From the NCBI GenBank assembly GCA_018398805.1, contig JAGFBZ010000012.1, positions 1,890,001 through 1,954,000 of the forward strand: a stretch of DNA of 64,000 nt, given 5' to 3'. Numbering within the stretch: position 1 is the stretch's first letter; the number at the start of each line of letters is the position of its first letter. Shown here piece after piece: positions 47,824 through 59,516 of this stretch. The notes beneath the pieces are model-generated. The model did no database searches. It saw nothing but the letters and a program-made list of their open reading frames with translations, and was not told where the DNA came from. Source of the DNA: Hirundichthys speculiger (taxonomy: Eukaryota; Chordata; Actinopteri; Beloniformes; Exocoetidae). The position numbers and the translations under genes are program-made.

Positions 47824-49226
47824 TAGGGGTTCACGATAACTATCGGGCCAATAACAGGAATTTATGACGTCATCCCGATAAGTCCGATATCATGACGAAT
47901 AGCCCCGATAACATATATATTTCTGTCAACACGGCAGTGCCTCGCTCCCTCTGAGCCTTGAATGACCAGCAGTGAATGTTATGTTAAAGTGACGTCGGCA
48001 TAATCAGAAAAACGAATACTCAATAAGGAAAATCAGAATACCCCCTCATGCCAGAAAACAACTCGTTAACTCGGTCATAATTTTAGTAGTTGCTGACTTG
48101 AATTGATATTCTCAGTATTCTCCCATGTTACACATAAAAAAGAAAAAAATAGAAAAGGCTGAAAGAACGACTAGCAAACGAGGGAACGTGGGAATTTACG
48201 TTACACCTTGAATGCAGCCTGCAGCACAGCGCTGATCACAACAAACATGGCGGCGTGGAACTTTCGTTAAAGTTTCAGAAGAAGATAGTTTGGTGGTTAT
48301 TTGTGACGAATCCTCCGAGTGAATTCTACGAGGAGGGAAGCACAAGCTTTAATACGTAAAACCTGATCAGCCACCTACAACATAACAATCACTTCCATGG
48401 AGTTTTGAAATTGCGCTAATGTGAGCTAACAGAAGCTAATGCTAATGTGCGCAAGCCAGCAGGCAGTCTCCCCTCTCCTCTCCCTCATTCCTCTCATCTA
48501 AAGCTTCCATGAGATTAAAAAATAAAAAACAAAAACTACTGAACCTCATTAACTTTAATTAAAGGTATTAATTTAAATGGAACCACAAGCCAAAATCCTT
48601 TAAATGTTCATCTTTTATCAGTTTAGTGATTTTGATGCATGTATTTCCATCAGTTCAAGGAGCCTTTATTTTTTATATCAGTCAGTAATGAACCTTATTT
48701 AAGTTGATGTGAGATATCAAATAGGTTTGTTTGATAGCTTTAAGAAAATGTTTGAGAGGCTTGACAATAGTTTTTCATTGGAAAAAATAAATATCTGTTT
48801 ATTTAAAAAGTCAAAACTATTTTTGGTTTTGTTCATAGTATTGATGTAATGATCTTAGGTATATGTGTGTGTTATTGGTTATCAGTATCGGTATTAAAAA
48901 AGTTATCGTGCATCCCTAAGCAGGGGTGATTCTAGGGTCAGAGCTTTAGGGGTGCTGAGCACCCAATGAGCCCCACCAAAACCCACAAGTAACGATAGTG
49001 AGAAGAGGATGATACCATTAGGCGGGGTCGTTTTCATTTTCATTCTTAAAATATAAACTTAAACCACAAACTATGGATTAAGTTTTGGACATTATCTAAG
49101 CCTGTCAAATGCAAACTAAAAATTTAGAATAACAACATTTCTTACTACAGGCTTTTGGGGTGCTGAATTTCAATTTAGGGGTGCTGAAGCACCCCTAAAA
49201 AAGGGCTAGCCTCGCCCATGTCCCTA
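47824..49226 (+). mobile_element. hAT-type element, family E, copy 1, with a nested insertion
   Basis: Begins TAGGGGTTCACGATAACTAT and ends GTTATCGTGCATCCCTA (48918, with the last bases repeated at 49221-49226). Flanked by AGTATTAG at 47816-47823 and 49227-49234, inside a (TAGTAT)n microsatellite. It is interrupted near its right end by the element at 48921-49220. The copy at 58392-59508 is its reverse complement. Confidence 0.85.
48921..49220. mobile_element. Second hAT-type MITE, nested in the family E element
   Basis: The 300-bp element starts CAGGGGTGATTCTAGGGTCA, ends GCCTCGCCCATG and is flanked by a perfect 8-bp duplication, TCCCTAAG (48913-48920 and 49221-49228). It contains GGGGTGCTGAGCACCC, itself a near-perfect palindrome. 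Confidence 0.85.
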
Positions 49227-49234
49227 AGTATTAG

Positions 49235-50653
49235 TATTAGTATTAGTATTAGTAATGTTCATCAGGATCCCAGCTCTTCTTTCTTGCTCTGAAAGTCAGC
49301 GCAGGAAGTTTCCTTCCAACTTCCTGCTTTGGGTCACCAGGTAGAGAAGCAGGGAGATGAGCTGTGGGACTGAACCAGTTATCTGGCATTAGCGTTTTGT
49401 TGGTAATATAGATTTATTTGCATTTATTTGTTAATAAAAGGCGAATCAGGAAATTAAAGACAGCGCTGGTATCGGATCGGTACTCTGCACCTAAATCTCA
49501 GGCATCAGAATTGGCATTGACAAGAAAAAGAAACATCTCCAGAGTGATTCTCCATTTCTTATGCGTGGTCCTCCGAACATCTCAGCAAACAGGATCCACC
49601 GATGTTCTTCTTCTTCTTCGCCCTCTGAACAGCAACGTTTCCTCAACGTGACTTTTTTGGCAGTAATGTGACCACTGCAAAATAAATCTTTGTTTCTGAT
49701 GCAAACTGTAACTTTAGCTCCACTTCATAACGACATCATGGAGTTTCTTAGTCGTACCAAGACTTTTTTTCTTCCAGCTTTGCAGGTAAAACACTCTCAG
49801 GACTGAATTATTGTGAAACTGTGTACGAACAGTGTTTCTGTGGGATATTAGCAGGTAGATTCCCATCAGCAGATAAATGCATATATCTGTTACTTATGTT
49901 GTTTTTCTGTTTGTGCTCAGTGTCTTTAATAAAAATCACTCCAACATAAAATGTGTTTTTTTTTAAGTGAAGTCAGGACTTACTCTTTTACTTTAATTGA
50001 ATCTATATGTTGATTAAAGTCACACTGAGTTTGCTGTGCATCATGTAGACTATACAGGTGACAGTTAAAGCCACTCAATGTAGCCATACGACCTCAGACC
50101 ACAAGGGGGCGTAAAGATCTGCTGTATTGACAGAACGGCCTCTGACACCAGCGCTCTGATGAGCGCAGACGGTCCGTTTGTCCCGGTAGAGGTGCACTTT
50201 TTTGTCTCTTACGTCAGGAGCTGACACATGAGCTTTCTTGTCTGCCATGTGACCAGAAGTGGTGTTACTACATACAGTGGCTTTAAATTAAATTTAATGT
50301 TTCGGGGTTTTGTGTGTTATACCCAAAGGATACTAGATATTTGGGGGCCAACCCCGTACGTAGGGAGAAAGACGTTTTACCGTGCTGGATCTCAGCGTTT
50401 GACTCTGATTCAGGAAAAAAAAACAACACACATATTCAAACAGAAACACGTTATCTCTGAGTGGTCTTGAACGCAGGCGAGGCGAGCCGGCGGTTTTTTC
50501 TCCCATAATCAGAAGAATGGAGGCAAAATTCAAGTGGCGCTGGGCCTGGACAGAGGAAAGGGGCGGGGACAGAGGAAAGGGGCGGGGATGGAGGAAAGGG
50601 GCGGGGACGGGGAGCCGTTTGGGAGCTGCTGCCAGAAGCTCAGGGAGCCTGGT
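49235..50653. other. Intergenic, with TIR element copy 2 at 50067-50288
   Basis: Most of this stretch is unrecognised. Near 50067 (AGTTAAAGCCACTCAATGTA) and 50288 (reversed TTTAAAGCCACTGTATGTAG) lie ends of the family seen at 21391-22070. A minor tandem repeat (GGAAAGGGGCGGGGA, three copies) lies at about 50561-50610. Confidence 0.45.
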
Positions 50654-51529
50654 ATGGAGCCCCATTTGGGTCATAATTCAATAAATAAATGAGTCTATTA
50701 TTATGAAATGATATTTCCCATTACTATGAAATGCATGTTTATAATTATGAAATATTACCGATTATGGATAATGGTTTTTTTTTTTCATAATGATTTGTGT
50801 GTCAATCACAGCAGAGAGGGCGGAGCCATTTATGTGATTGGCTGCTCTTTCATTCAGGCATAAGCAACAGAACAGTGAATATCGATAGTGGGCGAGAGGT
50901 GCAATGTATATACTCCAGGGCAGTAGGTGGCAGAATGAACCTCAGTTTACGGTTAAAAGTTGACATCGACTAAGAAACGCAGCGCAAAATGTAGAGAAAA
51001 CTTGATTTTGACGTCATGGCGACAGGAGAAAGATCCTTTTCTGACTCACTCCGAGAGGTAGCCAACAGGCTCGATGCGAGTCCCCCACCAACTAGTCGAT
51101 GTCAGAGCGTAGAATGGAGAAGGATCAGCCAATGAGCATGCAGGTCAACCACTGGTCCCGCCCACTGGCAAAATGTCATTATTATAAAAGTAAAAGCTCA
51201 TTCTTATGAAAAAACGAAGCCATTATGTAAAAACTCATTCTTAAATAAAAAAAAGCCATTCTGAAATAAACGATTATGCATTAAACTAAGATTAAAAAAT
51301 ACTAAAAATATATTTCATAATAATTACACTTTTTTCATAATAATGGGAAATATTTCATAATAATTACATTTTTTTCATAATAATGGGAAATATTTCATAA
51401 TAATACACATATATTTCATAATAATGTGAAACATTTCATAATAATGGATACGTATTTCATAATAACGCCTATATTTTCATAATAATAGACTCATTTATTC
51501 ATTGAATTATGACCCAGACAGGGCTCCAT
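50654..51529. mobile_element. Long-TIR non-autonomous element (MULE- or hAT-like)
   Basis: Terminal inverted repeats of about 60 bases: left ATGGAGCCCCATTTGGGTCA, right reversed ATGGAGCCCTGTCTGGGTCA. Both run on through a shared TAATTCAATAAATAAATGAG-like stretch. Flanked by the duplication AGCCTGGT (50646-50653 and 51530-51537), or nine bases if the following A is counted. The interior has clusters of TTTCATAATAAT. Long TIRs with an 8-9-bp duplication suggest a MULE-type element, but hAT is not excluded. Confidence 0.78.
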
Positions 51530-51537
51530 AGCCTGGT

Positions 51538-53163
51538 ACCTGATTTTGTGTGTTGTGCTCCAAGAAGCTAGTTATATTTGGTACTTGAAAATACGTGTGT
51601 GCTCGTTCACTGCGGAACACGACGATCGCTAAACCGCTCGTTGATCCGTGTAAAAAGTAGCAGTTGATAAAAACGCTTTACAAACCTGTCTGTTTCCACT
51701 CAGCAGGCCAGTTATTTAAACACACATGACACAGCTCCAGAGTTCTAGAAACGTCTGTCTGATCAGCTCCAAGGATGGACGTTTTGAATCAACCACCCAA
51801 AACATGGAAAAAAATACTGAATGTAACAGTTCGCTTTTTTAATGATGATGCATCCAGAGTAATAACATCTAATAATCTAATAACTGCCTCTTTTCAGTTA
51901 AAGTTGTCTTTCAGTTGTTAAAGAGGAGACAGTCCAGAACCAATGGAATGTATTTCCTATAACTTAATTTGCCATTGTTTTGAACAAAAATGATGGAAAA
52001 GTTGCAATTTATATGGGTTTTTTTGGACAAATTGCCCTTCACTGAATTAAACAGTTGCTAAATGAATCCGATTAATTGGCTTGACTCAGTTTCACATGCT
52101 TTCAATTATAACTTAATAACCTTTACTTTCTAAAATTCACATTTAAATTGTGGGTCATCTTGTATATTACCAATCATGATGCTCCGATGTGGTCAAAAAT
52201 GGTTTTGCTGCATAGAATGACTTTAAGGGCTAAACGGGGCCTCGGCATTTAGTTCACATAAACAGAAAAACTAAAAGAGTCTAAAACAGGTGATTGTTTT
52301 TAAGAATATGACCACCTAGACTTCACTTTTAACGGTTCGGTGAGATGTGCTTCACACCATCTGCATGAAGGAATAACCCTGAAATTCAAGGACCGGGCTC
52401 ACGGTCACATTCATCCAGTAAACCAGGGGTTCAGAGGGGTTCAGATACTTTTACTTGCCACCGTTACTCGTGTAACTGTCACAGTTAAAGGCAGTTTTTA
52501 AAGTGCAGCCTCTCCGTCAGCTGGGCGCTGCAGGAATCTGCAGTCAACGTGGACGTATAGGTGCGGTCTTCAACACAGTCCTCCCCCAGCAGCTCATGGC
52601 CTCGTTGATTGACAGGAACAGCTCTGCACGCTGGGCAACGTCCCGACCGGCTGCTCTGCAGCTATCTCGCAGGAACACGGGACACCGAGTGCATGCTGGG
52701 AAAACCGACACAGGTGAGTCTGCGCGATGTCAGAAGCTGATAGGTATGTGTTGACGTGTATAGGCATATGAAACATGGCGCTCAAATGGAAGTCTTCATG
52801 TGGGGTAAAAAGTGTAATTTCCTACTCTCAGTGAACGCAGCACAAGAGGCTGATCTGGAGGCTGTTTTTAGAATATCTACCTGCATGTAGCAGATACACC
52901 TGATCCTTCAGGCTCTCTGGATGCATCTCCAGTCCTGTCCTTTGTCCAGATGATCATTCAGGTATCTCCAGTCCTCCTCCACCTCATCTCCCTCCTGTCC
53001 AGCGTTATGGAGACTAAGCAGATGCATCGGGGCCCTCCTGGCCTCCTGGTTATCAGTCTGGTCAGTCAGCCTGGAAGTGGCTCGACTGAAGGATCCAGCT
53101 GCTGGCAGAGGTTGAAGCCAGAAACGGTCCAGCTGGGGTCCTCTGGCCTGCAGCCCTCCAGGA
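51538..53163. other. Intergenic, no gene seen
   Basis: Some short open stretches but no exon borders, conserved protein or clear repeat boundary that I can support. Confidence 0.35.
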
Positions 53164-53693
53164 CGGTGTTCGGAAATTTGTTCCTACCTAAAATTTGTTC
53201 CTACCATAGCAGAAAATTATAGCCTCATCTGTAATTTTTTCCTACATTGTAACAATATCCTACCAGCATCCTACCAGAATATGAGGATATAAAGGGTGCT
53301 AGAAGAGGATTGATTAGATAAATGAACACTGGAGTAAAAAAGTTGATATTTTATCGTTTTATCTCCTTTTGTCATTCTGTGAAGTACAGTTAATATAATT
53401 TAAGGTGAAGAAAAAAAGTCCTCCAAGTTCTCCAATAACCTATGCAATATAAATACTGTGCATAGAAAGTATTAAATGTTAAGCATTCGGAGCATTTGAT
53501 TTGTCCCTCAAACGTTTATGCATTAAATACTGTCCATACAAAGTATTAAAAATACAAGAAACTAACCTTTTCTCTTCCGCGATAACGGTCAGGCAGCAGA
53601 ATATTATGGCCTTCTGAAGTTGCTGCAATACGCATGCGCAGTCACGTCGGGTAGGAAGATATGAGTAGGAAGAAATATCACAACACCGGCCAA
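53164..53693. repeat. Possible MITE with GGTGTT ends
   Basis: Left GGTGTTCGGAAATTTGTTCC and reversed right GGTGTTGTGATATTTCTTCC form an imperfect inverted repeat that continues with TAC. No reliable target duplication. AT-rich interior. Confidence 0.5.
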
Positions 53694-54025
53694 AACCGGG
53701 CCTGTACTGTAACTGTACGGGCCTAAATAAAGACCGCTGTGCCCTGTTAAGTCTTTATTGACAGCTCAGAAGTCAACCAGTCGTACATAAATGTGTTGCT
53801 TTATCTAGTTTTACCTGACGTCGAGGAGCCAGACGTCTGAGGTGAACGGGGTGAAGAGGGGCGGAGGAGTACAGTCACCGCCATGGTGCTCCGGTAACAC
53901 AAACTGTCGTCTGATCGTCAGGCCGTCAATCATCCGAGAGTCTGAGATGTTGGGTAACTGAAAACTCTTATATTCAGCAAAAAGGTTGGAATTAACTCAC
54001 AGGTTCTTCAGTGTTCCTTTAAAAT

Positions 54026-54215
54026 TAGGGCTGGGCAAGTTAACGCGTTATTATCGCGTTAACTCATTAATTTATTAACGCCGACATTTATTTTATCGCG
54101 CACGTTGCTCACATGCTTTTATTTTGAAAAGTCATGTGAGCAGCACTGGCTGCGGCGGAACCGGAAGACAATTAGCAGGTAAACATGCAGTAAAGCTAAA
54201 ACGGACATGGAGAAC

Positions 54216-54251
<36 letters not shown>

Positions 54252-54290
54252 GTTAACTTTACAGTTCACGTAGCAATATTAACAATTCTG

Positions 54291-54329
<39 letters not shown>

Positions 54330-55206
54330 CTGCAACAAAACTTTTGCATCATTCCTCCATGTTCCATCAGATCTGCTCCATGTGTTCACTGTCCTGCTGT
54401 TCTCTAGCTGGTTACTGCAGTGCGGCTCCATCTAGTGGCACAGATGTGTAATGACAACAGAAAGTCCAGTCCTCCATTATAAAACAAATTCAGTTCTGTG
54501 GCCCGTTTTTTTTTATTTTGTATTTTTGATCCAAGTCTAAAATTGAAATATATGAAAAAACAGGCATTTTTTTTTTTTTTTTGTGTTAGATCAAAAAACT
54601 AAAAATGTAATAAAATGTCACTTTTTAATTAAAAAAAAAATTTTGATTGACAGTTGAAAATGGAAAGAATGAATGATACACAGATTAGTAAAGTTACTTA
54701 ACTTTAACATGGACATTTTCATTTTAAAGTTCTCCCAGACGGAGGATTCAACGGAAACAAGGTTATTTGTAACAACTGACAAGTTGAACTCCCCGTTAAA
54801 AGTTTCTGCTGTTACCTCAGAAATGACCTGTTTTAATGTTCTGATTGTGCTGAGATACAATCATTTTGTTGGATTTTATTTGTAGACTTTTTTTTATTTT
54901 TTATAAAAACATGATGACATTAATGCCCTGGCAGTGGCAATAAGCTTTATTTTATTTGACATTTTTTAAGATGAGATTTACACTAAATATGTGTTACTGA
55001 CAAGTGCTGATGTTAAAAGTGTTTAAACAACAACTGTTATGGCACTTTAGTTCATATGGCAGCAGAACATTTAAATAAAAGTGACCTTTACACTACTTTT
55101 GAATTCATTATTTGATTTTACATATACAATGCGATTAATCGTGATTAATCAGGGAAATCATGCGATTATTCGCTCAATTAAAAATTTTAATCATTGCCCA
55201 GCCCTA
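54026..55206 (-). mobile_element. hAT-type non-autonomous element, family B, copy 2 (reverse)
   Basis: The 1181-bp element starts TAGGGCTGGGCAAGTTAACG and ends ATTGCCCAGCCCTA. Flanked by a perfect 8-bp duplication, TTTAAAAT (54018-54025 and 55207-55214). Reverse complement of 26178-27293, with two long A runs (about 54219-54247 and 54295-54323) that the other copy has only in shorter form. Confidence 0.88.
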
Positions 55207-55528
55207 TTTAAAATATATATTTTAAAATTTGATTCTGAAATGATCAAGTCCAAACTGAAAGGGAGTCTAATAATTCCAGTCCTGTTATTGATCCCGTCAG
55301 GAGCGTGATTTGTGTAACTTCTGTAGATAAATGATGGCTGACCGGAGCTGCTGTGGTCGTTCCAGATGGATCGGAGCTCATCCGTGACTCTGCTGCTCGT
55401 CACCAGACTGTGACGTGTGACTTCGGTGCAGCAGGTGGGAGCAGTTGTATAAAACTGCCTGCCTGTCCTCCCATGATGCCCTGCGGCCCTGCCCAGGACT
55501 CACCAATGGCAGTGGGGCCGCCCCGCGG

Positions 55529-55548
55529 TGATGTCACAGCGGTATAAA
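55529..55548 (+). promoter_or_regulatory. Candidate core promoter: CRE-like site and TATA box
   Basis: TGATGTCA (55529-55536) and TATAAA (55543-55548) lie in a GC-rich stretch just upstream of the proposed first exon. Spacing predicts a start near 55573. Confidence 0.55.
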
Positions 55549-55572
55549 GAGCCCCGCCGGCTGGCCCGGCGC

Positions 55573-55806
55573 TCTGAGCAGAGTCAGCGTTCCCGGCCTG
55601 GACGCCTCGGCTGGAGGGACTGCTGTCAGGAGGAAAAACAGAACTACACGGCACCGGCCTGTAGTTTTGTTTTTTTCTGAGGGGGTTCCTGCGCGACTCA
55701 GCTGGTCTCTTCTGGATTTTCGGGGACTTTTTTTTTTGGGATAAAGACTTTAGATTTCCTGCAGACAGCCCTGCTCTGGGCTCCCCAGGCATCCTTGTGC
55801 AGACAA
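55573..55806 (+). other. ttn: Candidate noncoding first exon of the downstream gene, probably ttn
   Basis: Lies directly after the TATA box and ends at a near-consensus donor (ACAA|GTAAGTG, 55807). There is no long frame from an ATG, as expected for a 5' UTR exon. In vertebrates titin follows CCDC141 in the same orientation, so position points to ttn. No titin protein sequence was found in the remaining 8 kb, so the label is inference from gene order plus the nearby MEF2 sites, not from homology. Confidence 0.45.
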
Positions 55807-56096
55807 GTAAGTGAAGTGTGTGAAGTTTTGCAGCGTTGTGAGGGGGGGGGGGCAACAGGCTCCACTCATCTTTTAGTCACTTTTCAGAGTCCGGAAAGTG
55901 ACTGGTGGCCGTCAGTGCTGAAGGTGAGAGCAGGCGTCCCAGAATAGCCGCTGAGAGCATCCCTGAGCATCCGCTGGCTGCCGATGGCTTTTTAAGGGAA
56001 TCAGCAGCAGGGCTATCAGTTCTCCAGATATGTGGCCCACATGGTGGCTGTCAGTCAAACTGAGGTGTGGTGGGGGTGGCTGGGGGGAGAGGGGGG

Positions 56097-56106
56097 CTAT
56101 TTTTAG
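56097..56106 (+). promoter_or_regulatory. MEF2 consensus site
   Basis: CTATTTTTAG fits YTAWWWWTAR perfectly. It lies about 290 bases after the proposed exon 1 donor, a usual place for a muscle intronic enhancer. Confidence 0.5.
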
Positions 56107-56192
56107 TGTCTGGTGTCCTGTGTTAGTTAACAGCCCCCCTCCTCCCCCCCTCCCCTCTGTGTGATTGACAGCAGCAGCACCATAGTGAGGCT

Positions 56193-56232
56193 CTTATTTT
56201 GGAGGGGAGCAGCTGGGCTCTTTTATTTTTAG
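56193..56232 (+). promoter_or_regulatory. CArG-like, E-box and second MEF2 site cluster
   Basis: Within 40 bases: CTTATTTTGG (56193-56202, one mismatch from a CArG box), CAGCTG (56210-56215, an E-box) and TTATTTTTAG (56223-56232, perfect MEF2 consensus). Such clustering is typical of striated-muscle control regions, but chance is possible in T-rich DNA. Confidence 0.45.
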
Positions 56233-56724
56233 GGCTCCAGGATCATCCAGCTCAGATGAGGCATCCAGAGTTGAGACGTTGTTCACAAGCTGCTGCAGGG
56301 GGTTTCAGATTCGGGGGTTTCTTTCACTTGACTCGCTGTAGGTGGTTGTATCTTGGTGGGTTATGGTCCTGGCAGCTCGTCCTGCTCCATCACTGGTTCT
56401 GTTGGTATCCCATGTGGTTCATCTGGGGCCCTTTCTATCTGTCTGGGGCCCCCGTGTAAGATACTGTTGGGGGGGAAATGATCCACGGTTATAAGGGAGA
56501 AAGCAGATCACAACACAGACGACTCCATATCTGGAGCTTAATTCAGGTGCCTCACAGTCAAGTGTTTAAACGTTGATATTCTACAAACGAAGACAGCTCA
56601 TTTTATTTCTCCGCCTATTAAATACATCAAAGCTGACCTTTCAGTCTGGGGGCCCCCTGGTGGCTACGGAGGCCCCGTTCATGTCTGGATTCACTGAAAA
56701 AGCCTGAGTGAAACCTCTTGATCA

Positions 56725-57085
56725 GTGATTCCCAAAGTGTGGGCCGGGGCCCCCTGGTGGGCCGTCATGGTACTACAGGTGGGCCGTGAGAGGTGATTAA
56801 AATTAAACAAATATGTTTTAAATCCTTGATCTTTTTAAAGTATGTTTTTAATTACTGTAAAATATTAACAACATGATTTAAAACCATTAAGAAGTAACAA
56901 AACAAACCAGTTAAGTGTTATTCTACTGTCATCTTAACTCAATATGACAAGTGTCACCTTATTTGTTGACCCCTCACATTAATATCTGATCATGGTTCCT
57001 GGTCCTGCATGTTGATCACAGTTGTGATTAAAGGTTTCGGTGTGCTGTGGAGATTTTTCACATTTCAAATTGGGCCTTGGTGTTG
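56725..57085 (+). mobile_element. hAT (Charlie-like) MITE, family C, copy 3
   Basis: Same orientation as copies at 32178 and 45841: CAGTGATTCCCAAAGTGTGG at the left. The right end breaks off in TTGGGCCTTGGTGTTG, so it is truncated, and no duplication is seen. Confidence 0.8.
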
Positions 57086-58383
57086 CTCTAGATGCTCTAG
57101 ATGAGTCATGTTTGCTGGAGGTCTGCTGCTGAGACTCAGGAGGAGTCAGGGCACATGAAGACCTCGCCTGCTTGTTGTTTGATCGTGAAGCTCGTTTCCG
57201 TGCAGCTGAAGAAGCTGAAGCCTCTCACGGCAGCATTAGATCTTTCTGAACGGTGTCCCTGTCCATCACTGGGTCCGTTTTAGAGCATGTTCTGGATGAA
57301 AGGTCTCAGATTGGAGTAGCAGTACGTTCTTCTCTGCTCAGAGTACTTTCTCCCGACCCGCTGCGTTCTGGTCCTGGACTCCCTGAGCCCTGCTTGTGGA
57401 CCTGCTGGGGTCTGAAATTACAGAGAGGAAGCTCAGGATATCAGCTATAGAAGAGAGTCAGAGCTCTTTAATTCTTCTGTTTGCTCATGTTGAGTCAGAA
57501 TTTCTGATCCATGACTCCAAGGTCCAGGTCCTGGACACCAGAGGAGTGCAGCGGTACCAGCGATGGCTGCTCAGGGTCACTCTGGGTCAGTCCTGCAGGT
57601 GCAGGTGTGCAGGCCCAGTCAGATAAGATCGGTGTTCTCAGTTATACTCAGTTTATTTAGAGTCCCGACATCTGATCGAGTCCTCCAGTCCGTCAGTGAT
57701 TCACTGAAGCAGAATGAGTTCAAGAGGAGATTTAAATGCTTTAATCAGTGGACGTAGTATCGCCAGAGTCAGAGTCAGAGTCAGAGTCCAGGCCTGTTAA
57801 CTGTTGTGATCCGCACAAACGACGGACTCACACAGGTGCTGTTCAAGGAAACAGCCTGCACTGTGTCTGTCTACCCGCTGGGGGTGCTGATGAGTTTTTT
57901 TTTTTTTTTAAAGAGCGTATTTACTCATTTATTTACAAACTGCACCTCAAAGCCCAGCCTTGGGCCTGGGCCCTGGGCCCCGGGCCCAGGAGCAGGACAG
58001 GTGGTATAATCCAATCCGAGCCCTGCGGTGGATCAGTTGGTGATTTATCAGCTGGACCCCGCTGAGCCTGGACCCCCTCCAGGGACAGAGCGCCAAAAAT
58101 AACCCCGGGACTGATCTGCTGTCAGCAGGTCAGCTAGCAGAGAGAAACACGGTCCCCCACTGGATGTCCGAGGGCCCCTCAGGGTCTTTACGGTCTCCGG
58201 CTGCCCGAGGCTCCCAAAGGACGAAAAGACTGTGAAAAAATAAAAGGAGGATGTTGGAAAATCACAAATCTATGAAACTTTAAACATAATTGGGAGCATG
58301 TTTTTTTCGTTTCTGAATGACGGTCAGAGGTGTCAAACATCCAGCTGTCATCACTTTAGACACTTGGCCCCTTCGGTGGATTT
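57086..58383. other. Intron-like DNA, no exon supported
   Basis: Several short open stretches, none with convincing exon borders or a recognised product. No titin Ig-type exon is present. Part of 57290-57740 has the look of an old interspersed repeat. GAGTCA tandem units lie at 57767-57790. Confidence 0.35.
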
Positions 58384-58391
58384 ATAAGTAG

Positions 58392-59508
58392 TAGGGATGC
58401 ACGATAACTGTTTTTTAAAACCAATACCGATAACCGATAACTTTCATCTCCTAAAGGCCGATACCGATAACACACACATATACCTAAGATCATTACATCA
58501 ATACTATGAACAAAACCAAAAATAGTTTGGACTCTTTAAATGAACAAATATTTATTTTTTCCAATGAAAAACTATTGTCAAGCCTCTCAAACATTTTCTT
58601 AAAGCTATCAAACAAACCTATTTAATATCTCACATTAACTTAAATAAGGTTCATTACTGACTGATATAAAAATAAAGGCTCCTTGAACTGATGGAAATAC
58701 ATGCATCAGAATTACTAAGTGAAAAAGATTAACATTTAAAGGATTTTGGCTTGTGGTTCCATTTAAATTAATACCTTTAATTAAAGTAAATGAGGTTCAG
58801 TAATTTTTTTTGTTAATTTTTTATCTCATGGAAGCTTTAGATGAGAGAGATGAGGGGAGGGGAAACTGCTGCTGGCTTGGCACGTTAGCATTAGCTTCCA
58901 TTAGCTCGCGTTAGCGTGATTTCAAAACTCCATGGAAGCGATTGTTATGTTGTAGGTGGCTGATCAGGTTTTATGTATTAAAGCTTGTGCTTCCCTCCTT
59001 GTAGAATTCACTCGGAGGATTCGTCACAAATAACCACCAAACTATCTTCTTCTGAAACTTTAACGAAGTTCCACGCCGCCATGTTTGTTGTGATCAGCGC
59101 TGTGCTGCAGGCTGCATTCAAGGTGTAACATAAATTCCTCTGTTCCCTCGTTTGCTAGTCGTTCTTTCAGCCTTTTCTATGTTTTTCTTTTTTATGTGTA
59201 ACATGTGGGAGAATACTGCGAATATCGATTCAAGTTAACAACTACTAAAATTATGACCGACCTAACAAGTTGTTTTCTGGCATGAGGGGGTATTCTTGAT
59301 TTTCCTGATTGAGAAATCGTTTTTCTGATTATGCCGATGTTACTTGAACATAACATTCACTGTCGGTCATTTAAGGCTCAGTGGGAGCGAGGCACTGCTG
59401 TGTTGACAGAAATATATATGTTATCGGGGCTATTCGTCGTGATATCAGACTTATCGGAATGACGTCATAATTTCCTGTTATCGGCCTGATAGTTATCGTG
59501 CAGCCCTT
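58392..59508 (-). mobile_element. hAT-type element, family E, copy 2 (reverse)
   Basis: The 1117-bp element starts TAGGGATGCACGATAACTG, ends GTTATCGTGCAGCCCTT and is flanked by a perfect 8-bp duplication, ATAAGTAG (58384-58391 and 59509-59516). Reverse complement of 47824-48918. No intact transposase. Confidence 0.88.
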
Positions 59509-59516
59509 ATAAGTAG

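Noticed and set aside
54207..54407. Lysine-run ORF
   Set aside because: Created by A runs inside a hAT element.
57101..58065. Short open frames as titin or other coding exons
   Set aside because: No acceptor/donor pairs with Ig-type sequence; composition not protein-like; partly repeat-like.
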